The notes under the pieces are model-generated. The model saw only the letters and a program-made list of their open reading frames with translations. It was not told the origin of the DNA and searched no databases. The position numbers and the translations under genes are program-made. From Astragalus membranaceus (Eukaryota; Streptophyta; Magnoliopsida; Fabales; Fabaceae), in contig CM076847.1 in NCBI GenBank assembly GCA_039519185.1, forward strand, positions 88,446,360 through 88,510,359: a stretch of DNA of 64,000 nucleotides, read 5' to 3'. The number at the start of each line of letters is the position of its first letter. The first letter of the stretch is position 1. Shown piece by piece: positions 34,501-43,205 of this stretch.

Positions 34501-35226
34501 CAATGTGTGTATTCCCTCCCGCCAACTCCTACCAACCTACACTTGAGGATCTTATCTGACGGTCCTCGAAGATGTGTTAAAGAATGGCACACATATTTTG
34601 TCAATGGATACAAATTTCACACTAAGGAATGGACAAAGGGTAGAGAAACAGTCAATAGTGGAGTTTGCATGAAAGGTGTCACTGGGAGAGGCGAAGATGA
34701 TTTCTATGGCGTGGTTGAACACATATATGAACTTGCATACCCATATCTTGATTATAGTCCAAAGGTGATTGTTTTTTATTGTAATTGGTTCGATCCGTCC
34801 GCTCGAGGAACAAAGTTTAATCCAAAGACAAATACAGTGGACATTAAAATGAATAGTAGATATCGACTGTATGATCCGTTCGTCATTGCACAAAATGTGA
34901 GACAAGTCTATTATGTCTCTTATCCATCAACACGGACTGATCGGCGTGGTTGGTGTGTCGCAATTAAGACAAAACCAAGAGGTCGAATTGAGACAAATGA
35001 TGACACAGTGGAAGACGTGGCATATCAAATAGATGAAATGTCCAATGTAAATGAGGTTATTGAAGTTGAACCCATTACTCGTTTATGTGATGAGCCAAAC
35101 ACTGGTGATGAAGTTAATGAAGAAGAAGAAGATACAGATCATGAGGATGCAGTCGATCACGTCGGTGTATCAGGTATTCACTCATCTGATGATGGTGATT
35201 TCGAGAAAGAATGGGATTCTAATTAA
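31590..35226 (+). pseudogene. CACTA-1 transposase (TNPD-type; one internal stop)
   Basis: Proposed exons are 31590-33934, 34023-34334 and 34422-35226 (1153 codons), with GT-AG introns of 88 and 87 bp and consistent phases. The N-terminus (WTYDRIYPGRTG, CPCSICVFR, HLYNNGFKPDYWIW) is the transposase-associated zinc domain. The tnp2 transposase domain follows (CYDGFIPYIQ, MRVALMWTINDFPAYGMLSG, ACPICM), then DUF4218 (FKNLCSAILKVDDI, LPIHLAYEAKLGGPV) and, in exon 3, DUF4216 (FYGVVEHIYELAYP). It ends in an acidic tail. TAG at 32067-32069 (codon 160) is the only break; a lysine codon AAG one base away would remove it. The transposase cuts and inserts the element at its CACTA ends. An intron hiding the stop is possible but no good sites were seen. 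Confidence 0.88.
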
Positions 35227-35412
35227 TTTGTTATGAAATAATTAATATTTAGATTTATCAGACTTTGATTCATGTATGTTAATGTTATTCATCATGTATA
35301 CATATATGTTATTCAGCATTTATGTTATTCATCATTTATGTTATTCATTATTTGTTATTTATCATGTAATATATATATATATATATATATAGATACGATA
35401 CGTACAGTCATC

Positions 35413-36382
35413 ATGACATCAGGATCAGATTCCGATCATGACCTACCTACTCCCCCACCGACCGGTTTTTTTAAGAAGATTGCTACTTCTTTACGTGGTC
35501 GTCGTCGTCGTGTAACTCGTGTCGTTGTTGATGGCGATTTTGCGGCTCTACCTACTACGGCTGATGGCAGCGGACCTAGTACGCTGAGTCGTCCATTTGT
35601 GCCTCCAGCTGGTACTGTGACACCCCCGCCAGATGCGGACGGGATTACCAGGTATAATATTGAGAATGAGGTGGTTGAGGTTACATCTGACGGTCGTATA
35701 GTGGTGAAGGCTGTCGGCAAGCAGTAAGTATTAATTAAGTAATTTATTTATTAATGATATTTGTTTGATTTATAAATTATTACCTAAACGTACATTTATC
35801 TTTTTTATGTACAGATTTATTCCTGGGAGGATTGTGGCTGGCACAATCACAGACATAATAAAAGCAAATTACACTAAACCGTGGAAGAATTGGACGGAGG
35901 TAAGAAAAGATCCGTCGTCTAAGATGTGGACTGCATTCAGGGTAAGTTTTTTTCCAATTACTTAATATTTAGTTTTTTAATTTTGTTGAATTGATTAACT
36001 TGTTTTTACTAACTAGTAAATTTGTTTAAATAGGAAAAATTTACATGGAGAAGCGATACAATGAGAGAAATTGAGAGCGCATTCAACACAAGAGCTTCTC
36101 ATCGATTTTCTGAAATGCTCCGGGGTTGTCGTAATTCAAGGGTGCAGCCGGATTGGATTGGCGATTCTGATTGGAAATGTCTCCAAGTGAAATGGGGAGA
36201 TGAGAAGTATAAAAAAAATATGTGAGAGTGCCAAGAAGAATCGTGCTTCTGAGAGAGGGGGTTGCATAAATACAGGTGGCTCTATCAACACTGCTGAAAT
36301 TTACAGACGGATGGTAAATAATTTAATAGTATATACATACGTATTTTATATTTTATAAAATAATAATAATATTAAATAGTAA

Positions 36383-36453
<71 letters not shown>

Positions 36454-37403
36454 AGGCTAGCCTTGGCCGGCCACCTACTTTGCCTGAGTTACACTGCCAA
36501 CTTCATATGCGGGAGGAGACTGGTGATTTTGTTGAGGAACGGTCAAGAAATATCACGGTAAATAACGTTTATTATATTTATATATTGTTTTTATTATATA
36601 TATTATATTATTATTATATATTACATATATATCCATACTAAGTTGAATATACATTTCTTGGTGTTTGTTGCTTTCAGGAAAATTTTTATGAATGGCAGAC
36701 CAATTATCGTGCAACTCAGCTAAGTAGTGGCAGTACTGAGATTGATCCCGTTGAGGAGAGTCGGGAGGGTTTTCTTGCTTGGCAGGAATCTGTTGGTCCA
36801 TCAAAACCGGGCCGGTTAGTAGGATCTGGTGGTTTGGGCCCGTCTGCTTTCCCAGATTTCATTATTCCAAAAGTGGTTCCCGCAACTTCTTCTGAGAGAA
36901 GTACTGGTCGCAATTATGTCCCTTCGTCTTCAGAACTAAGAGATGTTGAGCTGTTGACGCAGAAATTGAACGACCAAGAGAAAAAACATAATGACGAAAT
37001 GCAGCAGATGCGGGAGCAGCAGGCAGAGTTGCAACGGATAAATGAAGCGCGCTATAAGCAAATGATGGATACTATGGCTCAATACTCGAGGCCATTTATG
37101 CCATCATCATCATCATCATCATCATTTTATCCACCGCAGCAGATGCAGATGCAACCGCCCTACGAGATGCACCAGCCTTACGGCTCTGCATTTCTGCCTT
37201 ACGGGATGCAGCAGCCTTACGGGATGCAGCAACAGATGCATATGCAGCCGCCCCAGCAGCAGTTCCAGCAGCAGTCCCAGCAGCAGCCCGAGCAGTCCCA
37301 GCAGCAGCCCGAGCAACAGCAGCAGATCAACACAAATCTAGACATCAACACTGAGTTAGATACATGGTTGAGTAACCCGTCTGATCAGCGCTACTATGAC
37401 TAG
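35413..37403 (+). pseudogene. CACTA-1 second protein, Ptta/En/Spm (Transposase_24) type; one extra base
   Basis: Proposed exons are 35413-35723, 35815-35941, 36034-36313, 36453-36557 and 36678-37403, all bounded by GT/AG with matching phases. The product would have 515 residues if one A were absent from the 8-A run at about 36210-36217; as read, the frame hits TGA at 36223. Exons 2-4 carry the Ptta/En/Spm core (WKNWTEVRKDPSSKMW, GRPPTLPELHCQLH). The C-terminus has a glutamate/glutamine-rich coiled coil (VELLTQKLNDQEKKH) and a methionine/proline/glutamine-rich tail. The intron at 36314-36452 contains a long (TA)n microsatellite. By family knowledge this protein would bind subterminal repeats. 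Convergence with the upstream gene is absent; both are plus strand. Confidence 0.82.
36386..36452. repeat. (TA)n microsatellite in an intron of CACTA-1 gene 2
   Basis: An unbroken TA run of more than 30 repeats directly precedes the 3' splice site TAG at 36450-36452. A shorter TA run lies at 35367-35391 upstream of the gene. Confidence 0.95.
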
Positions 37404-37905
37404 CAGTTTTATTAGATCTACGATATTTTAATATGTATTTTGTAATAAATATTTTAATTTTTGAATGTTTATGCAATTTTTTTATCATTTAAAGCGTTAT
37501 TCAATTCTCGTTTAATTAATATTTATATTATAAATTTAATTTAATTTTTATTAATTGAATAATATATTTTTTAAATAAACGAATTAAAAACTGTTTTAAT
37601 ATGAATTAAAAAAAATATTTTAATTAACAAATAATAATAATTTTTTTTTTTAAAATAAACGAATTTAAAACGTTTTTTTTATTATAATAAAAATAATTAC
37701 CGGTGGATATGATATATTACCGGCGGATTTTGAATTTAAACGTAAATAGTTTAACGGCGGATAATCCGCCGGTAACCGTTACCTGCGGGTGAATTTTCGG
37801 CGCCTTTCCGGCGGAAAAAATCCGCCGGTAATGCCCAATTTCCGGCGGATTTTTGCGATTACCGGCGGATTTTGGCCGCCGGTAATCGCAGAAATTCTTG
37901 TAGTT
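37404..37905 (+). other. CACTA-1 3' region and right subterminal repeats
   Basis: AATAAATATTTT at 37443 is a likely poly(A) signal. AT-rich DNA follows, and from 37698 several ACCGGCGGAT/ATCCGCCGGTAA repeats lead to the right end at 37905. The right repeat block is shorter than the left one. Confidence 0.75.
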
Positions 37906-37908
37906 TCT

Positions 37909-38177
37909 TTGGAAATGGAATTTAGGATCCAAGATGATACAACATTGTTGTTCTGGAACCACGCTTGATATTGAGGATCTCCTTCATCTGGTTCAGGTAG
38001 GTCACCATTGATGAATCCAAACTTGTTCTTCGCGTTGAGTGCGATTGTCATCGATCTACGCCACGAAGAGTAGTTTTCCTCTCCAGTAAGGAGATGAGAC
38101 ACAAGCACTGTGCCTGGGTGATCGGAGTTGCCGATGTGGAACAGATTGGCATACGAGTTCGCCGGTGGTGTCGCCAT
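37909..38177 (-). pseudogene. copia-1 gag, N-terminal part
   Basis: ATG at 38177 opens MATPPANSYANLFH, then HPGTVLVSHLLTGEENYSSW (the Retrotran_gag_3 signature of copia gag) and WILNSIS at the CACTA-1 junction. Residues after the junction in this frame come from the CACTA end and are not gag. Continues at 30150. Confidence 0.88.
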
Positions 38178-38264
38178 TGAAGGAGCGATGGAAGATCGGT
38201 GAAGAACACAGAGGAGGAAGAAAACGGTTTTGCGAGCGGTTTTGCGGAAACAGAATCAGTTATT

Positions 38265-38276
38265 CTCCTGATACCA
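38265..38276 (-). other. copia-1 primer-binding site
   Basis: On the minus strand TGGTATCAGGAG follows the LTR end ...TTTAACA. TGGTATCAGAG is the usual initiator-Met tRNA primer site of plant copia elements; this has one difference. Confidence 0.8.
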
Positions 38277-38769
38277 TGTTAAACTACACAATCATTGTAA
38301 CTAAAATTAAAGACTCGGTGAAGAAAGGAAACTTCATTGAAAGAATAATGAATAGTGAATACAACAGTGGCTGACTTGCAGCTTATATACTACCATTAGT
38401 TTAATTAACTATGCTACTAACTAGAGTTAGCTTGATCTAAACTTTTAACTATACCTAAAATGACAGTGCAAAATAAGCATAATGTAAATAGGCATAATAC
38501 AAATAAGCATAGCTTAATAGTTAAGTGTGAGGTGTTATTTTACATGACTTGTCAAAATCTTATTGGTGTGACAGATAATGAGACAGAAATTTTGGGACAA
38601 CAGATTTTTATCCGATAGTAATAGTAATAGACACCGATTAAAAATATGTGTCTCGTTTGAATCTAGGAGAGAGTCTTTATTGGTTTGGAAATTTTATCCA
38701 TTGTGTTTAACAGTACAACAACACCCTAAAAGACTAGACTGAGTTGGCAGAAAAAGAGACTAGGAGAGG
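38277..38769 (-). repeat. copia-1 5' LTR (contains repeat B)
   Basis: On the minus strand it runs to ...GTTTAACA before the primer site, with a TATATAAG box at 38382-38389. Its U3 half, 38525-38769, is repeat B, nearly identical to repeat A at 27451-28202. The outer end is uncertain: 38769 or, if the next bases TGTAACA are counted (TGTTACA on the minus strand), 38776, where the SINE palindrome already starts. Confidence 0.6.
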
Positions 38770-39081
38770 TGTAACAGCCCAGGTCCAACGCATTGGCCAC
38801 CCCAGCACTATTACATCACGGTCTTCTCTACCCCCCGTGTAGAATTTTTGCCTTTCGTGGGAATCAAACCTTGCACCTGAGGCATAAGTGCAAGTTAAAC
38901 ACACCTCCCACTACCAATTGAGCGCGCGCTCAATTGGTAGTGGGAGGTGTGTTTAACTTGCACTTATGCCTCAGGTGCAAGGTTTGATTCCCACGGAAGG
39001 CAAAAATTCTACACGGGGGGTAGAGAAGACCGTGATGTAATAGTGCTGGGGTGGCCAATGCGTTGGACCTGGGCTGTTACA
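38770..39081. repeat. 312-bp near-perfect palindrome: head-to-head SINE dimer
   Basis: Two 156-bp arms meet at AGCGC/GCGCT (centre between 38925 and 38926). I find one mismatch (CTTTCG against CTTCCG). Reading outward from the centre, each arm has a tRNA-like head: GCTCAATTGGTAGTGGG (A-box region, right arm about 38929-38944) and GGTTTGATTCC (B box, 38981-38991). The outer ends are TGTAACAGCCC and its inverse. There is no poly-A tail. It adjoins copia-1 on the left and a broken Athila-2 integrase on the right, with no target duplication visible. Confidence 0.9.
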
Positions 39082-40543
39082 TATATGCCCATAATGCCTC
39101 ATATAAATGTAGAGACCAATCTTTTCTTGATGGTCCAACCATTTTTTTAAGCATTCTTTTAATTTCCCTATTTGATAGCTTAGCCTGCCCACTTTGTTTG
39201 TGGGTGGTAGGCTGTAGCAATTTTATGCTTAATCCCATATTTTGCAAGAAGATTTTCAATGAGTTTATTGAAAAAATGTGAGCCTTCATCATTGATGATT
39301 GCCCTTGGGGTGCCAAACCTTGTAAAAATGTTTTTCAGAAGGAATTTACTAACAGATTTGGCATCATTATTAGGCAATGCTACTACCTCTACCCATTTGT
39401 ACACATAATCAACAACTACCAAGATATATTGTTTGCCAAAAGAATGTGGGAAAGGCACCATGAAATCCATGCCCCATACATCAAAAAGTTCAATTTCTAA
39501 TATATTGGTTCTAGGCATTTCATGTTTTTTAGAAATATTACCTGCTCTTTGACATTTGTCACAAGTTTTGACCATTGAATATGAATCTTTAAATAAAGTG
39601 GGCCAATAATAACCAGACTGTAATACCTTAGCTGCTGTTCTGTGGCTTCCAAAGTGACCTCCATATGGTGCAGCATGGCAGTGCAGAAGCACTGCTTGCT
39701 GTTCTTCTTGTGGGATGCATTTTCTCATTAACTGATCTGGGCACATTTTATAGAGAAATGGATCATCCAATGATACTGTTTGACTATGTGAAAAAATCTC
39801 CTTCTTTGTTGATAAGTCATATCCACTGGACTGCCTTGCTCACAAGAAAATTAACTATGTCAGCAAACCATGGTGCAGCTGCACTAGGTGCATCTGCACT
39901 AGGTGCATCTGCACTAGGTGCAGAAGCACTGAATGCTGCTACACTAATTGCTAACCGTTTTTCATCAGGAAAACTTTCATTGATCTCTTCCTTCTGTGTA
40001 CCCGTTCTTTCACCTTCAAGTCTAGATAAATGGTCAGCAACCTGGTTCTCCACCCCCTTTTTGTCTCTGATTTCAAGATCAAATTCTTGGAGGAGGAGAA
40101 TCCATCTTATTAACCTTGGTTTTGCATTTTTTTTGAAATTAAATACTTGATGGCAGCATGATCAGTATAAACAATAACTTTGGTGCCAACCAAGTAAGAT
40201 CTAAATTTATCAAATGCAAACACCACTGCTAATAACTCCTTTTCTGTTACAGTATAGTTCATTTGTGCTTCAATTAATGTCTTGCTAGCATAATAAATGG
40301 AATGAAAGATTTTGTCATACCTTTGCCCTAAGACAGCTCCTACAGCAAAGTCACTAGCATCACACATTAATTCAAAAGGCCTGCTCCAATCCGGTGTAAC
40401 AATCACTGGTGCAGTCACCAATGCTCTTTTGAGTTTTTGGAATGCTTCTATATATGGTTCATCAAAGTTAAAAGGTGCATCAATTTGCAGGAGTGTACAT
40501 AATGGCTTGGATGTCCTTGAAAAATCTTTGATGAATCTTCTAT
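39082..40543 (-). pseudogene. Athila-2 RT end, RNase H and integrase (broken, truncated)
   Basis: Frame 40559-40110 resumes RT after the solo LTR (FYRRFIKDFSRTSKPLC) and runs into RNase H (RPFELMCDASDFAVGAVLG). A frame change at a run of T near 40118 leads to 40053-39817 (VADHLSRLEG, then SASAPSADAPSADAPSAAAP encoded by dyad words). After another change, 39770-39180 gives the HHCC finger (HCHAAPYGGHF, CDKCQ) and DDE core (MDFMVPF, NDEGSHFF). One more change precedes 39316-39082, which ends DWSLHLYEALWAY at the palindrome. At least three frameshifts; the C-terminal integrase is missing. Confidence 0.88.
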
Positions 40544-40879
40544 AGAAGTGATAACTCATATTTATATGTGCTATTTATGCTCTTAATACGAAAATCAAAG
40601 TGTGTTCTCAAGTAAATTTAGTGCTTTAATATGTAAATATGTGATTGAATGTATAAATATAAGTTTAGACTTGAATTCATAAATATTGGGCATAATAGGT
40701 GCCTTTCTGAATATATTGATGTTTTGCCTGAGTGCTCCAGCGGTAGGCCAGCAGTAAGCGCTATAGCGCTAAGGAGCGTGGACCACTTGGATATTTGTGA
40801 AGCCACTTGCGAAATGATGAGTCATCAATCTGATCCTCTTCTTCTCAGCATGACATTTTGACCTCCAAGTGGGTGCAAT

Positions 40880-41456
40880 CACTACAAGAAAAGACGTCAT
40901 TAGCGACGGAAATTAGCGAGGGACTAATGGTCCCTCGGAAAAATTGGGATTAGCGACGGAATTTGCGAGGGAATAGGGGCTGTCGTATTTTTGAGAATTA
41001 GCGACGAAAATTTAGACATTAGCGACGGAAATTCCCTCGCTAAAGGCTTGGGCGGGAAAATTAGCGACGGAATTTCAGTCCCTCGCTAATTTTTTTAACT
41101 TTTTAGATGATGGGACTCAGTGCAGGGGTTGGTAAATGTGCAGCAATTAGCGACGGATGGTTCCGTCGCTAATTCCCTCGCAATTTTTTTTTACTTTTTT
41201 TCCTTAAATCCGTTTACACCCTCACTCTTCTTTCTCACTCACAACACCCTCACTCTTCTTCTCTCCTTTTCACCCTTCCTGTTCCCTTACTCTTCTTCTC
41301 ACACACACCACCACCACACCACCACCACGCCACCACGCCGCCACCACACCACCACGCCACCCTTCCTCTTCCCTCACTCTTCTTCTCTTCTCTTCATCTC
41401 ACTCACACCACCACCGCACCACCACCACGCCACCACCACCGCCGCCGCCACTTTCA

Positions 41457-41496
<40 letters not shown>

Positions 41497-41581
41497 CCTT
41501 ACTCTTCTCCTTCTCTCTCTACCATCCATACATCACCACCACGCCACCTTCACCACCACCACCACACCACCACCACTCTCA

Positions 41582-41642
<61 letters not shown>

Positions 41643-42097
41643 CTCCCTTACTCTTCTCCTTCTCTTTCTACCATCCACACATCACCACCACGCCACCTTC
41701 ACCACCACCACCACCACCACGCCACCTTCACCACCACCACCACCACCACGCCACCTTCACCACCACCACCACCACCACGCCACCACCACTCTCACTCCTC
41801 TTTCTCTCTCTCTTTGGAAATAATAATAATAATAGTAATAATAATAATTAAAATAATATAATAATAAATATAAAAAAAGCAGATTTAAAAAAAAACAGAA
41901 ACAGTCAGACTTAGCAAGGGAAAATTCCCTCGCTAATTAGCGAGGGATTAAAATTCCCTCGCTAATCCCAGCAGCGAGGAGGGAATTAGCGAGGGAACCA
42001 GTCCGTTGCTAATTCCCTCGCAAATGATCATTAGCGACGGATTTAGGTCATTTTGCGAGGGAAATTTCCCTCGCTAATGACCAATTTTTTTGTAGTG
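40880..42097. mobile_element. CACTA-2: 1.2-kb non-autonomous CACTA element
   Basis: Left end CACTACAAGAAAAGACGTCA, right end ATTTTTTTGTAGTG, target duplication AAT (40877-40879 and 42098-42100). Both ends carry (A)TTAGCGACGGA and TTAGCGAGGGA subterminal repeats in both orientations. The interior is (CT)n, (CAC)n and (ATA)n low-complexity DNA. There is no transposase, so it would need one supplied in trans; its subterminal motif differs from that of CACTA-1, so a different source is likely. Confidence 0.93.
41290..41860. repeat. microsatellites inside CACTA-2
   Basis: (CAC/ACC)n tracts at 41300-41450 and 41680-41790, (CT)n at 41461-41490 and 41589-41640, and (AAT)n at 41818-41850. They leave a 243-codon open frame (41120-41851) rich in H, T, P, S that is a composition artefact. 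Confidence 0.93.
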
Positions 42098-43205
42098 AAT
42101 AATACACTTGGCGCCTCCTAATTGAAGCCCATGTGATAGTTGGTGATTTTAATCATCACACCTTTTTGTAAAGTAGCTTTATGGATAATATCTAATTAAA
42201 GATAATATCTATTAGGGGATATATATCTAATCCATCATATTCATGAGAAAAACACACACGAAGATAGGGAGAGTTTTTAACTTGGAGAATTCTATCTTGA
42301 CATCTTAGTCTTCTTCCATTGTTATTCCACTCTTGAAGCTTTTACTTTTAGTATTGTTTTTAGATTTCATTCAAGGTTTGCTCACACCATAGCTTCATCC
42401 AACGTATATGACTTGGGATTCATGGAGTGCATCTTTTGCAACCATTCTCCTCTTTTCTACCTACGGTAATATAAGCTTGTTTGTTTATATTGTGTTGATG
42501 AAGCTTGTTATGAGCTAAATCACTTTGTAGTTGGATTTCTCTTAGTTTGTAATGAACCTTGAGTAGCTTTTATATAATATTATGATGTTTGCGTTTCATT
42601 CCTTGCGTTATAATGCTTTCAACCTTGTTTTGGGAATGATCAACTAGAATAAGGGGGCTTTGTGGGTACAAGCATGGTTCACGAAGAGAGCTCAATGAAT
42701 GATATGAATGAAAAACCATTTAAAGACATTTAAATGAAGTGTACTTAACCCTAGACATAGGGGAGTAATAGTTCATAAGGTAATTGCTGTATGAACTTAA
42801 TATACAGGGGTAAAACTTATTTAGAGCCTAGACATAGGAGTCTTGTAACATAGCCCTGACGATAGTGACTGAAAGGCACGCCACCATAACGCTACATCGT
42901 CTATTGAGTCTGTAACGCTACAGCACTTAACGCTACAGCGTCTAATATTATAGAACACTACTATTGGGAATTTACATACAAATGAGCTATCCAACTCACT
43001 CTTAAATACTTTCAATTCAATACTGTTTTATCACAAACCATTATGTTTACAACTCCACACTTTTATTTGTCACTTAACATGTTCCACTAATTTGCTAATT
43101 ACTTAGACTACTAGATTAACTTCAATCCCTGTGGAACGATCTCTATTTATCATTATATTACTTGTTGCGATTGTGTATACTTGCACATCTACTTTTCGCA
43201 CAACA

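Larger units (their letters stand above)
30154..37905 (+). mobile_element. CACTA-1: two-gene En/Spm-type DNA transposon
   Basis: Left end CACTACCAGAATTTC; the right end read inward is AACTACAAGAATTTC, so the terminal C of CACTA is changed to A. It is flanked by a 3-bp target duplication TCT (30151-30153 and 37906-37908), as expected for CACTA elements. Both ends carry many TTACCGGCGGAT / ATCCGCCGGTAA subterminal repeats. It encodes a tnp2/DUF4218/DUF4216 transposase and a second Ptta/En/Spm-type protein. Each gene has a single visible lesion. Size 7752 bp. Confidence 0.93.
28203..38769 (-). mobile_element. copia-1: truncated Ty1/copia retrotransposon split by CACTA-1
   Basis: Minus-strand order is 5' LTR (38769-38277), primer site, gag, protease, GAG-pre-integrase and integrase, after which the coding region stops at repeat A. 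RT and RNase H are absent. A CACTA transposon (30154-37905) sits inside gag; taking it out with one 3-bp target copy leaves gag in one frame. Order of events: copia-1, then CACTA-1. Confidence 0.87.
40549..43205 (+). mobile_element. solo Athila-family LTR in Athila-2 RT
   Basis: Starts TGATAACTCATATT and ends TTTCGCACAACA; flanked by the perfect 5-bp target duplication AGAAG (40544-40548 and 43206-43210). Net of the CACTA insert it is about 1.44 kb, and its right part (CCTAGACATAGG, ATACAGGGG, CCTGACGATAGTGACTGAAAG, CAATCCCTGTGG) follows the Athila-1 LTR. Its dyad words are of a third type (AGCGCTATAGCGCT at 40757-40770; AACGCTACAGCGT at 42929-42941). No internal region, so LTR-LTR recombination has removed it. 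Confidence 0.93.

Noticed and set aside
38926..39000. Functional tRNA gene (A and B boxes)
   Set aside because: No cloverleaf with a proper acceptor stem or anticodon loop could be drawn; the boxes belong to a SINE head, repeated in inverse.
41120..41851. 243-codon plus-strand frame
   Set aside because: Translation is runs of H, T, P, S and L from (CAC)n and (CT)n microsatellites inside CACTA-2; no domain.
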